Shown here: positions 33,398 to 47,000 of the stretch, in pieces
How the letters are laid out: every line of letters starts with the position of its first letter
Position numbering within the stretch: position 1 is the stretch's first letter
Source of the DNA: Osmia lignaria lignaria
Taxonomy: Eukaryota > Arthropoda > Insecta > Hymenoptera > Megachilidae
Reading direction: 5' to 3'
Assembly: GCF_051020975.1 (NCBI RefSeq)
Contig: NC_135037.1
Coordinates: forward strand, 8,866,001-8,930,000
DNA length: 64,000 bases
The notes under the pieces: model-generated
What the model saw: only the letters and a program-made list of their open reading frames with translations
Told to the model about the DNA's origin: nothing
The model's database searches: none
Translations under genes and position numbers: made by a program

Positions 33398-36300
33398 CTG
33401 AGAGACATTTCATTCTTCAGTGGAATGCGGAAATCAGTTGTAATTTAATGGTTGGATGATTTAGGAGAAGCGTGATTCTTTAAATAGCATTGTATATCAT
33501 CGAATGCAATTTCTTAAACTATTCATTCTTAATTTATTTGAATAAAAATTATTTTGGCTAATTTTAAAATAATGACAGGGTAATGACAATACAAGAATAT
33601 ATGTATTTTGTTATTTAGCATTTGGTATTCAAACTTTTTATCATAATAAATGTCTAAAAAGGTACCTACTTAAACACATAATTAAATATTTAAATAAGTG
33701 CCTAGTTAACTGCATTTGTAAACACCTGGTTAATTACCCACCTAAGTATCTATTTACGTATCCATATAAGTATCTACATAAGTTAAGAAAAATAGCCAGC
33801 GAACCATAAGAAAATTTTCCACCGAAAAGTACTTTATCGCTGGTCGGATGGTGCAATTAGCGCAACGAAAAAATGCTTGTTCGCAGGAGAAGAGAAAAAA
33901 AGGATAGAACTACTCATGGTGGAATCAGTGAACAAGTTCGTAAGTATTTTACGATCCGAGGACACACGGAACACGTCGAGCCGCGAGTATTTTTCAATGG
34001 TCCCGGGGAGCGGCGACCCCGGCTTTTCTGGCCATCCCGGATTCACGAAGGTCGCGCCAGGTGCATCCGAGTAATTTATAAATTACGTCGTGGCCGCTGT
34101 TAAGTCTGGCGAACGGTCGCATAGCTTATTACGCCGTGAAACTTTAACTCGTGTTTCATAGCTGTCACCTTGTTATCTTCCGAAACATCTCATTTCCTAG
34201 TGTATTTAAAAGCGACGACCTTCGACGTGCGTTAAGAACACACGTTCGTCACCGGTCGCGAGAGATGGAAAGCAACGACAACGATACGACCCGATACGAA
34301 AGTAAATTAGCGAACGTTCCGAGTGTTCTTGTTGCCTCAGATTGAGTGCGACTCATTTCGAGCACAGCTCTTGTTATTTTCTCGAACGACAATTGATGCG
34401 ACAATATAAATGGAAATTACTTCTTCCATTGTTCTTATTAGCGAATGAAGAAATTAACTCTGCGGAGTGAAATTAATTTTTTGGAGTAATTATTGTTAAG
34501 ATTCAAACATTAATCCTTTCAGGATCCGAGAAACTTTTAGCAATTGAAATGACTTTATTAGATATCTAATAAAAATTAACATCATTAACATCAAAAAATT
34601 CTAAATTTTATAGAATTATCAAACATACGTTCCTGATTTTGTTATATGCAGATTGTTGATGTTTATGCATTTATCATACATGGAAATGTACGAAATATAT
34701 GCTAAAGGTGTATCACATACTATAAAGTAGAGTCCAATTTTTTGAGGATACAATGTAGATAAAATTTGCATATTAAAGTTCTGCAGGATAGTCTTGGAAG
34801 AAAATGTGTACATATTTGCATAAGTATCCTGAATCTAGTTACATGAATGCAAATAGGTAAATCTACGTGTTGTATCTAACACGTTGACTGTCACACAGTA
34901 GAAAGAGCCATGTATAGTCAGACACGTTACTACTAAAATTACTTAAGCATAGGATTGTTTTATTTCCCAAAATAAACTTTACATTTGCCACCTTGCTAAA
35001 ATAATATTGTGTTAATGCTATGTGGAAAGTTCATTTTTAATTTCTAAATATTGCATTAATAAACAATTTCTTTATTTATTTATTTATTTCTTTGACACGA
35101 TAGTCAAGAAAAGGAATAACAGCAGGTGCAAACGAAACTAAAAAGCAGTGTGAAATATTCAGTGCTGCAATCAGTAATTATATATTCGAACACCATGAAT
35201 TAAGATAAGCGAAGACCTCGAGCAGCGTGACTTTGACCATGGAATTTCAAAGGACACTCGTCACCGGATGCATGTCCATCGCAAAATGTAACATGCAATT
35301 ATACTGTTGCTTTTACTGCAATCCTTAAATTACATGTCGATTTGAAGATATGTAGAAGAATGAGAAGTGTTCTCGAGGATTTTTCTTGAATTTTAAAGCA
35401 AACGTAATTATTCAAGCAATAAATATCACTCGGGTGATACATTCATCTGTAGTGAAAATACGATGACTTATCACCAAATTAGTGGATCTTTAATTTCAAA
35501 ACCTTAAATGGTATTTGTACATAAATGGCCTGAATCATACTTATCATTATGACGGATCTTAGATTCTTCATTTCAAATTAAACATGTTTATTTGTACTAA
35601 TTTATTTTGCATGGCTTTTAGAAATAAAATTCGTCTAAATTAGTAACTCGAAATAAACAAAGCGTCTTCATTCCAGCACGAAACAGTCAAGAACAGACAA
35701 ACGATTAATTTTCTAGCGATATTAACAAACAGGATTCAACAGAATGCAATTTTTGATATTTCTTTGAAGTTCGCAATCGTCTTTAATGAGTCGTAAACGA
35801 ACACAAAAGACATAACTGATCGCTGCGTGATTCTTTCGTCAAGGCTCGTCGTAAGGCCGTCATTATAGTTCCAGTAAAAGCGACATGGCAGTTGAAGTTC
35901 TGGAATTTCTGAAGTTTTGACAAAATTATGGAGCCTTGATTGCTGTGAAAAACGAAGGCTAATTCTGGTTTGTTACGATCAACAAAAACGTTCAAACAAA
36001 AAATGATAAAATGTTTTCTTCTTTTATGGTACAAAGTGTAAAATTACCCGAAGAAATTCTAAAAATTTTACAAAAGGTATTTTATTTATTTTACTTTTGT
36101 CGAAACATCATGTTAATTAAACTGACAAGCTGCTTCCTATAATTTCTACAATGTCATTTCTTTGCAAAAATACATGATATACTTCTTCTTTTTTATTCGC
36201 AAAAGTGAACCCTTTAATATAGTTTGCATATGGAAATCGTAATACGATTTGTATTAAAGATATACTATAATAACCATCATTTCCATTGGAATTCCTTTCA

Positions 36301-39300
36301 TTATCCATCAAAATTACAGTGATCATAAGAAATTACAAAAATCACGAAAAATCAGTAATTACTATAATATCCAGATTCTGAACGATCCAGTGTAAAATTC
36401 GTCATAAGGAATGTGTAATATAAATGATTAATAGAGACAAGTAATACGGAATTCAAGGATAAGAATGATTGAATTCATTTAAAATCCAAAATAACCCTTC
36501 ATTATTTTATTTTAACCTCGGTTTATTCTATGTAGAACAAGTCACTACACTAATCAGTGCATATAAAATTATTACGTGTTAATGATGAACATACAGTCAT
36601 CGAAAATTTTCCAAATTGAAAAAGTAACAAATTTTCAATACTTTCCACCTGGCACAGTCATCAAACCCTTCTTTCCCTTGCCCTTTAGTCTATCTAGGAT
36701 TAACCTTCACTATTTAATTTTAAACCTTAAATTACTAAATATCTATTAGTACTAAATATTTATTAAGCGAATCAAAAGGCTTAGATATGAATTAATTTTC
36801 AGTGAATAACTGCTGGTATCAGAAAGATTATTAATAGACTCCCAGTTGGTAAGGTGTTGATAATCAGTCGATTTATAAAGCAGCGGAGAACAACGTTTAA
36901 GCAGAGTCAGGACTGGTCTAGAACGGTTTCCTGTTGAAAGGAGAACACGCAGTGTCGTGTGGACACCTTCGATGAGGTCATTCGTTGCACCCATTTATTC
37001 CCCTTTGCAGATGGCTCGCATTTGTAGCAAGTGTTATTCGTATGAAACATGCGAAACCAGGAATTTTTCGTTTGTCTTGTGCCATTAAACACATCGAGGA
37101 ATGTAAACTGAATACTTTTACGAGAAAAAGAGTTAAATTGATGAACATGTGAAAGATGTCTGAGATAAAAGGTGTCAGGTTACTCGTTTGCCTTTATTTG
37201 AAAAACACCTCAAGATACCTTCCCAAACACCTTTCCAGTTCTTCTTTTTATTCGATTTTCAATTTATCTTTCGTTTGCTACCTTGCATAATTAATCTACT
37301 ATTAATGCAATTAAAAGTTTCCAGTGTAAATAGTAAAATTTGCATTTTCATCTGCTGTATTTATAAAAATAATAAAAGAAGATTTTTCTCAGTTGATTAT
37401 TAAAAAATTAAATAAAAATTCATACCGGACGCAGTCATTAATTAAATTCCAACCTAAATAATAAAATATCTCTAACAAATTTTCGAAAATTTAATATTTT
37501 TTAAACAATCATAAAAGGAGCTATATAAAATCTCAGAGAATAATGTATCTTCCCCTCTATCAATTTAAAAGTTTCATTTCTGCAACCTTCAAAGAAGCTC
37601 GAGTCAGAGACCTTGTTAATCATGGTCCCGTTGTAATATGAATTGATGAACGTGATCGCCATTCCGATTGGAACTAATTAAAGTTACTTTACTGACAGGT
37701 GTTCAGAAGGTGAACGTACCTCTGTCAAATATTCGTATAACGAACGGTACGTACGATAGGTACACGATCCAAATTTGGTTTGATTCGATCTTCAAGTACA
37801 TACATTGATTACGATCGATAAAGAGGGACATCGATGACGATTCACGCGTGCGAGCGTGCCGTTAAACGAAGGAATTCGCGTGGGACAAATCCAGGACCCC
37901 GATCTACCAGATATATATATATATATATACTTGTGTTATAAACAATATGCAGGTGCGGCCATTTTAACGACAGGCCTCGTCACCGTCAAAGAATCGGGAT
38001 TTTTAGAAGGGTGCGAATGAGCTCAGCCGAACAACACTTCGGTGTTACGTGTGGTCGATGAAATTAGATTGGAATTGCTAGCTTATTAGATCTTGATAAA
38101 GGTATATTGTAATACACTTCGTGGTCATGTTGGATAAGTTTGAATCATTTATAAACCATGATTAATTTTGTGATATGAAAGAAGATTAACACGTGTACCA
38201 TAAGTGTTACGCCTAGAACACTAATTAAAATATTCAATTTTTTCTCAATGTTCTCAGACAATTAAAATTAAATTTTATAATTTTATCCTCAATTTATTTG
38301 AAAAAGCAGTACTTTTTTCGAAACCTGTGGCAATATTAAGAAAAAAAATTAAACGAATAGTATAATTTGGACCTATACATCAATTATTAAAAGTTGAAGA
38401 TTAACAAATTTTGCAATTACCTATAGCTTGCAAAATTAAGATGTTAACTTTGATAACTAAATTAAATAATCATAATCTCTTTTAATCACTTTCTACTACA
38501 AGAATCATGATAAATTTATCCCAAAATCTTACATAATGACTAACTTAATAATTAAGCTTCTTTCGAAAATAAATGACATTAATTAATGAGACACAGTGCT
38601 TCCTGATGTCCCGGAATTAATCAATGAACAGAAACATCTAATTATGATAATCACTTATAGACATTGTAAGTTGACGTAATAGAATGCAATAGAGTAATTA
38701 AATTAGCTAATTGTAGGAAGAATACCGTGGAAGATGCGAATGACGAAGATTCACGGGCGCGGCCAGTGTTTTAAAGGCAAACTCATCACAATGCAAGTGG
38801 GTGCAATTCAAGTTAATACTGTCGCCCCCGTTTCAACATCTTTTTTAAACATCTCTCAGTGTGCTGTTGCCTGACCTACTTACGAATGTCGGCTCCGAAA
38901 GTGGAAAACAACCATCTAACGCGGAGACAACAGTTTTAAGATACTTTCTGTTCTAATTTCATTCTACTGCTAATCGATGCTCCGAATTTTGTATAATTAA
39001 ATAATTAAGGAAAGAAAAGAGGAGGTTGCCAAATCGGTGTAAAGGAATAAGAAAAATGAAAAAATGAAAAATAAAATATATTTATGTTAAGTGTTTATAA
39101 CATTCACTTAATTTTATTTTCTGAAATTTTCCCCAACTCCGGAAGAAATTACTCATCGAACAATTCGAGTTGAATCGCGAAGAAAAATTACCATATCCGA
39201 AACGTATTTCACAAGGAACGACATAAATAGTGTTCACCCGTATTTTTCCGCGTCAACATATTTTTTCGACGAAAAATACATAAGGCCGTGGAACGTTTTC

Positions 39301-41000
39301 CCCGCGTTTCTTTATTTCCATTGTGATCAGTCGAGTCCGGTTCTGAACGGCAGACGTGTCGACATGAGATCAAGGAATCGTACGTATGCGAAGTAAATGA
39401 CATGAATGTATCAGGTTCTGAGGAATCTGCGAAAGAGGACAATCAAGGTTGCGACTGGGTGTGGTGAGGAATATGCACGTATATAAGAGTACACAGGGGA
39501 CCCCATACCATCCCTATAGGTAGCCCGTCGAACTCGTTTGCCCCAATGTTACCGAGTCATTTTTCTTTTATCTTCATTTCGACTAATTGTCTTCCTTCTG
39601 ACGTACCGCCTGTCAACGCACCAATTTTGTTCTGACAATCTCGTTTCAATTCCGGTCGTTCCTCTCCGATGCTGTTCGTATCGATGATAATGCACCTTCG
39701 ACAATCAAGGTCGCTACCTGCTTTTTGGTATTACCACTTTTTGGCGGGAAAGTCAATGTCGCGATTCACCGCACAAACTAACTAATTCCACTGGACGTAC
39801 ACGGTTGGCAGATTGTTTTTTCCCGTCTTTTTGCGTGGAAAGTTTGCGGATTCGAGAAATTTGACCTCGAACAGGAAGATTGTAAGATAAAGGGTTCAGA
39901 AGTCGAGTTTGAAACATTAATAATTACGAATAGGCGAAAATTTTATTTACGGACACGGAATAATTTTTTGAAAATTAGAATTTTTGCAAATTTTTTAAAA
40001 TAACAGCGTTTGAGAATAGAATAATTAAATCATTGATGACATAAGCGAAATTTTATCTTCCCCCAAATTTTTATTTTTATCTCTACTGAAAATAAGTTCA
40101 AAAGGGTAAAATAGTGTAATTTCTCTCGTAGACAACAATGTGCTTACCAATGCAGAAACGTGCGTGTCAGTGGTGGAGAAAAAGTAAGGGTCAGTTTTCA
40201 ATGTCTCGCTGGCGAAAGTTTAACTAGCATGCGTATGCGCGGCAATGCTTACACAATGCACAGTGGCGTAATTTCGTACTGGGGGACACCGTAATAAATG
40301 TTTCAGTCCTCCCACACTACAGTTCTATATAATTTACGTAAGGTGCGCGGGCGCGTTTTATATAGTCAAACAGGAAAACGACTTTTAGCTACGGTCTATT
40401 TATCTTCCAGTGGATACGTTTAGTGAAGAACTTGCGTATCACTTTTCCACCGGAAAATGCTACTAGTTTCTTATTGATAAGAAATACTTTCAATTAGAAC
40501 TAATCACAATTACCAGTTGTATTTTTAGAAATAATGATAGGTGATAAATAAAAATCATTTGCTTTATGAACCTTGTTAAGATTCTAATTTTTAAGATATT
40601 AATATTAAGAGTAATTTAAACAAAATTAATGGGGTAAGTTTCCGAATGGCCCCACCAAAATTGAGAATTCAAAATAATATTTCTCTGTTCTTTTCCTTTA
40701 ATTATTCGAATACGTGTAATTTGTAATGCCAATCACCAATGACCCCCCAGCATTCGACGTGTTAAATAAAATTTTCCCAAGTAGACATTTATACCCCGAT
40801 AATAAGACTTCTCGCTATATCGCCATTTTCCCTAAGGGAAGCCTACCATTCCCAATATTACAAAGCTAATAATTTTAAACTTTTAACAAGCAGTGTACAC
40901 ACTTCGGTAAATAATAATCTTCACGGCACACTGTTTACACCGTACACCTACGCCACACCTTGGAAGTGTCATCGATCAAAACGAAAACGAGAAACGTCAC
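33398..41000. other. Upstream of the cuticle-like gene, no gene seen
   Basis: Mostly AT-rich. GC-richer islands lie at about 33840-34340, 35200-35290, 37600-38060, 38730-38930 and 39180-39880. The missing first exon of the cuticle-like gene may lie here, but I found no minus-strand ATG, hydrophobic stretch and phase-0 donor combination. A TATATAAG sequence at 39480-39487 (plus strand) leads to only a 29-codon frame. An (AT)n run lies at about 37911-37929. Confidence 0.4.
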
Positions 41001-44000
41001 TAAATCACGCACCAGGTCGGCTGACCTTTCGCAGCCGGGAGCGAAAGGTCGTGCACGAAGTGTGCCGATGAAATGCAAACATCGTCGCCGCGACGAAAGG
41101 CCGTCACCCGGTGCCTAAAGGTCTATTTTCGTTGGACGAAACCTCCTGTAGATACGATCTTTTTCGTTACCGCTCGTTTAAGGACAGAGGTGAAAACGTT
41201 TACGTTACAATACATTCTTTCGTTCGGCTGTTGAATAATCGTGAGGTCAGCAGCCACAGCTGGCAGGGTCGTACGCGATCGAGAAGCGTTCTTTGTAACA
41301 CGAATGACAGGATGAAAAGTATCCGAGTCATTGAGAGGCGCCTTGTATCGGATACATCATCCAAACGACTTCCTTGTGCACGAGTGGGCGACAGTTTGGA
41401 TTCCTTTGGTAATGATCGTCGCGACGCTTGGCGCCACGGAATTCGGCTCCGACTTTCCTTTTTCTTTCTTTCCATCTCCTTCCTAATCGGTGAGGATTAA
41501 TACGCCGTTAATTTATCCTCTGATGAAATAAATTAATTCCATAGGCAGACTATTATGGAAAGTTATTCATGATTTACAGACAGCGATGGCTATAAATTTT
41601 CAAACAATTCTATCATCTATAATTTCTAATTAGATAAATAATAGAATTCTATATTTGTACGAATGACATGGCAATTATCGTGTTAAATCTCAATTACCAG
41701 CACACGCGTTGATACAACTTGATGGAATAGTTTCAAGCTGCATCAGACGGTAAATTAATTAACGTTGCAACGATCGAGTGGTTTAAGGGAAGGTGTTAAT
41801 TTTCGGAATATTCAGCAAGGAAGACGAAGATAAATACAGTTGCCGCGATTCGTCCCGCGGTGATACGCTTATGGCAATCGATTCGATAATAAAGAAAGCC
41901 GCAATTAATCTCGCGCGTGCACGCGCTGCGAGCCAGAACACCGTGATTGCGAGTCATTTATAGACTCATCAGGCAATTACTCGCGATACGGTTTCGCGTT
42001 GTGCCGTGCCGTTTTCAACGGGCCTCGATAAATCGGCCAACCTTTCACGCAGGTGCGCGTACATGCACCGAGAGCATCGTGATCTCATTGCACGAAATAC
42101 AGCAATAATGGCAGGGTCATTATAAGCAGCGGTTCATGTTTATAATCCCCGGTACATGGGAGAATAAACGATCGTCGGCTTTCTTGACGAGTTTTCACGG
42201 TAAAATGGCTTTGCTATGCGAAATAAGGGCACGGAAGTTAAGTGAAGTGACTGATATCGAGATATGGATTTAAACGAAGGATCGAATAACAAATAATTTC
42301 TGTCAGAATCTGTAAATCGGAGATTTTTCCTTGAAATGTACTCGAGTCCAAAGGCGGCTCGTAGTTAAAATTAGTTTGGGTGCTGCTCCAAAAAAATTTT
42401 AGCTTTCGTTTTAAAAAACAAAACAGATTATTCTACATTTCAGATTCTTATCTCTTATATCTTTTATTCATTACTTTGCATTTTATTTCTCTCTTATTAG
42501 CAGACAAAAACACTGTATTCAAATGAGATGAATATACATGTCTTTGCGGTTTGCGTGAAATTGAAGTCGAAATGGAAAACTGAGGTCGATGTGTGCCAGA
42601 TCGTTAAGGACAAAGATTTACTTTGAACGGAAACGTCGAATAAAGTAATAACATTCCTTAATGAAACCTAGATAAAATTCTGTAAAAGTTGCCTAAAAAT
42701 TGCTGAGTTTTTTGATTTGCGGAAATAGAAAATTCTTTTATCTAAGAGTTAATTGGCCATCGGGAATTCGGAAAAATTCTCAGTGGGGATTTGGGGCCCA
42801 ATTAATTAAAGTTAAGCCCCGTTGTGTCACTAACATCCCGATAAAAATTTATCGCCCTTGCCTTTATCTGCCATTAAGTATTGAACCACCTTATAAATAC
42901 TCGATGCAAGAATCTAGCACGAAAAGTGTCTAATCACAACAGGCGCAATTTGGCAATTTGTAACACAAGAATCTAAAACGAAATGAATCACATCACCTTC
43001 CAGACGTTTCCAGAAAACGAAACGTATTAAAAGGGAGAAATTACAGAAAGAAAATTGTTACAAGCGAACGCTAGCCGAATCGTAACAGCATGGAATTCGG
43101 CAATAAAAGCAAAAAGAGCAACAACGCCGCTCAGAAATTACAGAGAAGATATGTAAATTTTTGTTATTATTTACGATGCCTCCGGTTAATCCTCTTCCTG
43201 ATAATTATCTCTAGCAATCGGTTCCCTGTCATAATGCTCCTGGATAATTATCGCGCATGTCCCTTCGAATCCCGAACGAATCGCGATTAACAATGGAAAA
43301 AAACGTTGTTCAACTTTACGCGAACATTTTATTGGCAATTTATATGCTAATAAAACCATACAATGCCAACCGGACGTTTTCGGCATAATTAAGTTGACGT
43401 TACAATTTATATCTACAATCACTTTGGTAGAAAATATTTATTATTAAATATAATTCTGTTATTATGGAACTTAAGTTTCTTGAAGATAAAAAAACAATGA
43501 TTTTTATTAACAGTAAAACCTTGAACTTATTCTTTTATATAATTTAACTATTTGGTGGACAGAACAAGTCATTGATATTCCAAAATTCTTTAAAAAAAAG
43601 AAATAATTATCTGTCACAATAATGAAAATTAAATACATGCAAAATCAGAAGCAGAATTCAATATTCCATTATAATAGAAAAAGGAGAAATTAATCAAAAT
43701 TGTGTTAATTTCTTTTTAAAAAGTTTATAACAATTCATCTCCTTTCCACGACTTTTTAAGTAGCAATTGTCTAATTTAATTTGAATTCAATTTTGATTTT
43801 GATTTTCTATTTGTTTGAATTAAATTCGTAACGCCGTTCACCGGTGATCGACGTGTTGTTGCATGAAAAAGGAATCATTATGAAATCAATTGTTCGGTGC
43901 AGCCAGGTGACGAACAAATCGCAGCGAACAATTTCTCGGTGCGGCCTTGCGATATTACGTCAGGAAAGTAGAGCAGGGGAACAGTTCAGCTGTAGAAGAG

Positions 44001-47000
44001 AAACGTGAACCCTGTGTCCCGTGTCTATCCTAACCCAGTCTCTGATCATATGTGATCGTGAAAGTCTTAAATACGACCACTATGTAAACCCCGCTAGACG
44101 AGAAACACACAAGTTGTCAGGTATATCTGGAATATTTATTTAGACTGTGTTGAAACGTTCGACGAAGAAAATAGAATGGAGTCAACAATATTAATTATAA
44201 TAATAATTTAGTACTACAAAATACTAAACTGTAGATTTTTGGACAAATTGAAACTACTGCTCTTTTTTAAAAATAAATTTTCAATTATACTATAATAGAA
44301 AGGAAAAGGCACCGAATTAATTTGTACCTTTAATAAATTATAAATTGATAATACTTTTATAGACTAATTATTTGTTATTGTATTTATATATTTTTATTGT
44401 ACAAAAGAAAAGATTAATAAATATTTGCAAAATATGAAATTTTATAATCCTGAAGAATAACTTCCGCTCAAAGTTCTTATCGAGAACCTTAATCAAGAAA
44501 TAACTAATTATCCACCGAAGGAAATAATTCCGTCATTAATAAAGAAATGATCAAATTAATTACCGGCAATAATCAGTGAAATCGTGTCTGAGTCAATTAA
44601 CCAAGGTTCCACACGCTTTATTCCAGTGTTGCTCCAGCATAGACTGTTTTAATTAACGTAAATGCGAGCTATCTCTCCGGACAAAAGCCGTTTACCTGAA
44701 AACCTTATTTAACCATCAAGGTCCTCGAAATTAATCCACGTTACGCGGACAGTTCCATCGTGAAATGAGTCGAATAGTCTGCGGCAAGAACGCAAACCAA
44801 CCCACTGGAACATAACATCCTCTTTATTTTCTTGGTCCACGAGCTGCAAAGTAATCCGAACGACCGCCAATTGCTTCTTTTTTTTTTTAATGAAACATTT
44901 AATTGAGACATGAAGGCGTTGCACGTCCGACGCAAGGACGTCGCGACGCTTCAGCAATTCTTTCGGAGGTCAGTAAGGAATCTTGTTATTGCAATTAGCA
45001 CCCTGTGTTCTTCTTTGTAAACGTTCGAATCTCTGTTTAATTTTCTTTCTTAAAGGATTACTGTAAAATAAAAAATTAATAATAATAACAATAAATGTTA
45101 TTATTGGACTACTATTATTAATAGATTTTTATTATTTTTAGATTATCATTATTAAATTGTAATAATAATACTGATATTTATCGCATTATCTCCATTTACT
45201 TTCCATTTGATATGCCTATAAATTAATTTCTATTTTTTCAATTCACCCAGCTTCTTTAAATTAATTTAATATTCCTGATACTTCACACGCCGATCAAAAT
45301 CAAAAGCTGTTCGATCACCAAAATCGGGCAACGATTCAATTTACATGCTCGTTTCGTATTTAAATATCATCGAGGGTTTCAGGGTTGATAATTTTATCAC
45401 GAGAAAACGAGCGAAAAACAATTTACACGGTAACAGTAATTTTCATTATCGCTACAATTCGTCGTTTCATTTCGACGAGCAGACTAACTCCTCCGCTTTA
45501 TTAATGACGATGTCAACGAAATTTATTAATCGTGTGATGAATCTGTAAAGCGAAACACGATCCTGCGTTTACGCTGTATCAGATACATTGGATGGAAGCC
45601 AAATTTGGCGGCACGATCGTATCGGGTAATGATTATGGCTTGCTTGTGCTTTTAAACGGCAGACGAGAAATTAAAATGACACAAGCTTATAAAATATTGT
45701 TAGCGAAATTAATATTTTTCAAATTCTCACGACATAATCTCCCCTGCTTTTATCGCAGAAATGTGATAAATTGTTCAATTGCGAATCGAGGCATATGAAA
45801 AAAATGATTCCTTAAAATTTTTTATTAAAAAAAAAAATTATGAAATTCATTATAAAAGTAACGGAGTTTTTAATTTTAGGACAGTGGAAAAATAAAATGC
45901 AATTCCATTAAAAAAAAGGAAGAAATTAATACAAAAATTAAAATTTCCTTTCAAATTACAATCTCCTTCAATAATCCTGGGTGTATTAATTACTATATCT
46001 CTCACGCAATACTGCTCGTTTAATTCCAAGCAAGGTATTCGCAACGGAAACGTTTAAATTCACATTAACAGGAATTTCAGGAATTCCAGCGGTGCAATCG
46101 TGTCGGATAGTTGAAATATCCATAACGGTGCAACGCGAGAAAGATGTGGCATTAGTCACGAGCATGTAAAAGGGACTTGCAAGTTGCCGGCAGAAAACGT
46201 GGAAAACGAAGCTTGTCGTGGTCAGCGATTTATCCTCGAAAACGGGTCAACATTTGATCTTGGCATTTGCAACCTGCAACGTCTATCACCTGTGAAACAA
46301 GCTGTTTGTTGTTCGAGTAGGTTTTAACAGAGATCGGGCACAATGCCAGTGTCAATTGCATTTAAAACGGTGATTTGAATGCCTGCAATCGCGCTTCGTT
46401 TTAACGAATTCTATTGTCAATGACGAAAATGTGTCGTTGTTATGCTGAACAGCAACAATATAGATAAATGTGCCTGATCTTCAGCTTGTGCAAGGGTAAT
46501 GACAAATTAGGAAAACGTACATACACATTGAAATGGTATTGCGTTAATTGTGTCATTGTCACGTTTTATCTAAGACATACCAATCTAAATAAAAATGGGA
46601 AAATTTTATTAATTTTTAATTTTTCAGGTACAATCTTTGGCACTATAAATGTGGAATTTAATTATTATTTTTTTCTACTTAATTTCATAATGAATTAAGG
46701 CGATAATTTTTATGGAAGTATTATAAAATTACATTGTGCAAATATTGTATAATGGAAACTTTTCAATTGAAAATATAGATAATAGATACATAGAACTATG
46801 AAGGCTATAAAACAACTGAATTTTCTACAATTAGATGTTCCAGTACAATTTTGCAATCTATCATTAACATTCAGAGAAACCTTAAATCATGCACGCTACA
46901 GAAAGTGTTAATAATTGCAAGTGGGAAGTAATTGGTAATGGAGCAGTCTAAAGTTCACAGGTGTTAAAATAATTGCGGTGGAAAGAATATCGTGTATTCG

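Noticed and set aside
41111..41500. 129-codon plus-strand frame
   Set aside because: It overlaps a 91-codon minus-strand frame in a GC-rich island, is Arg/Ser-rich with no domain, and fits chance openness.
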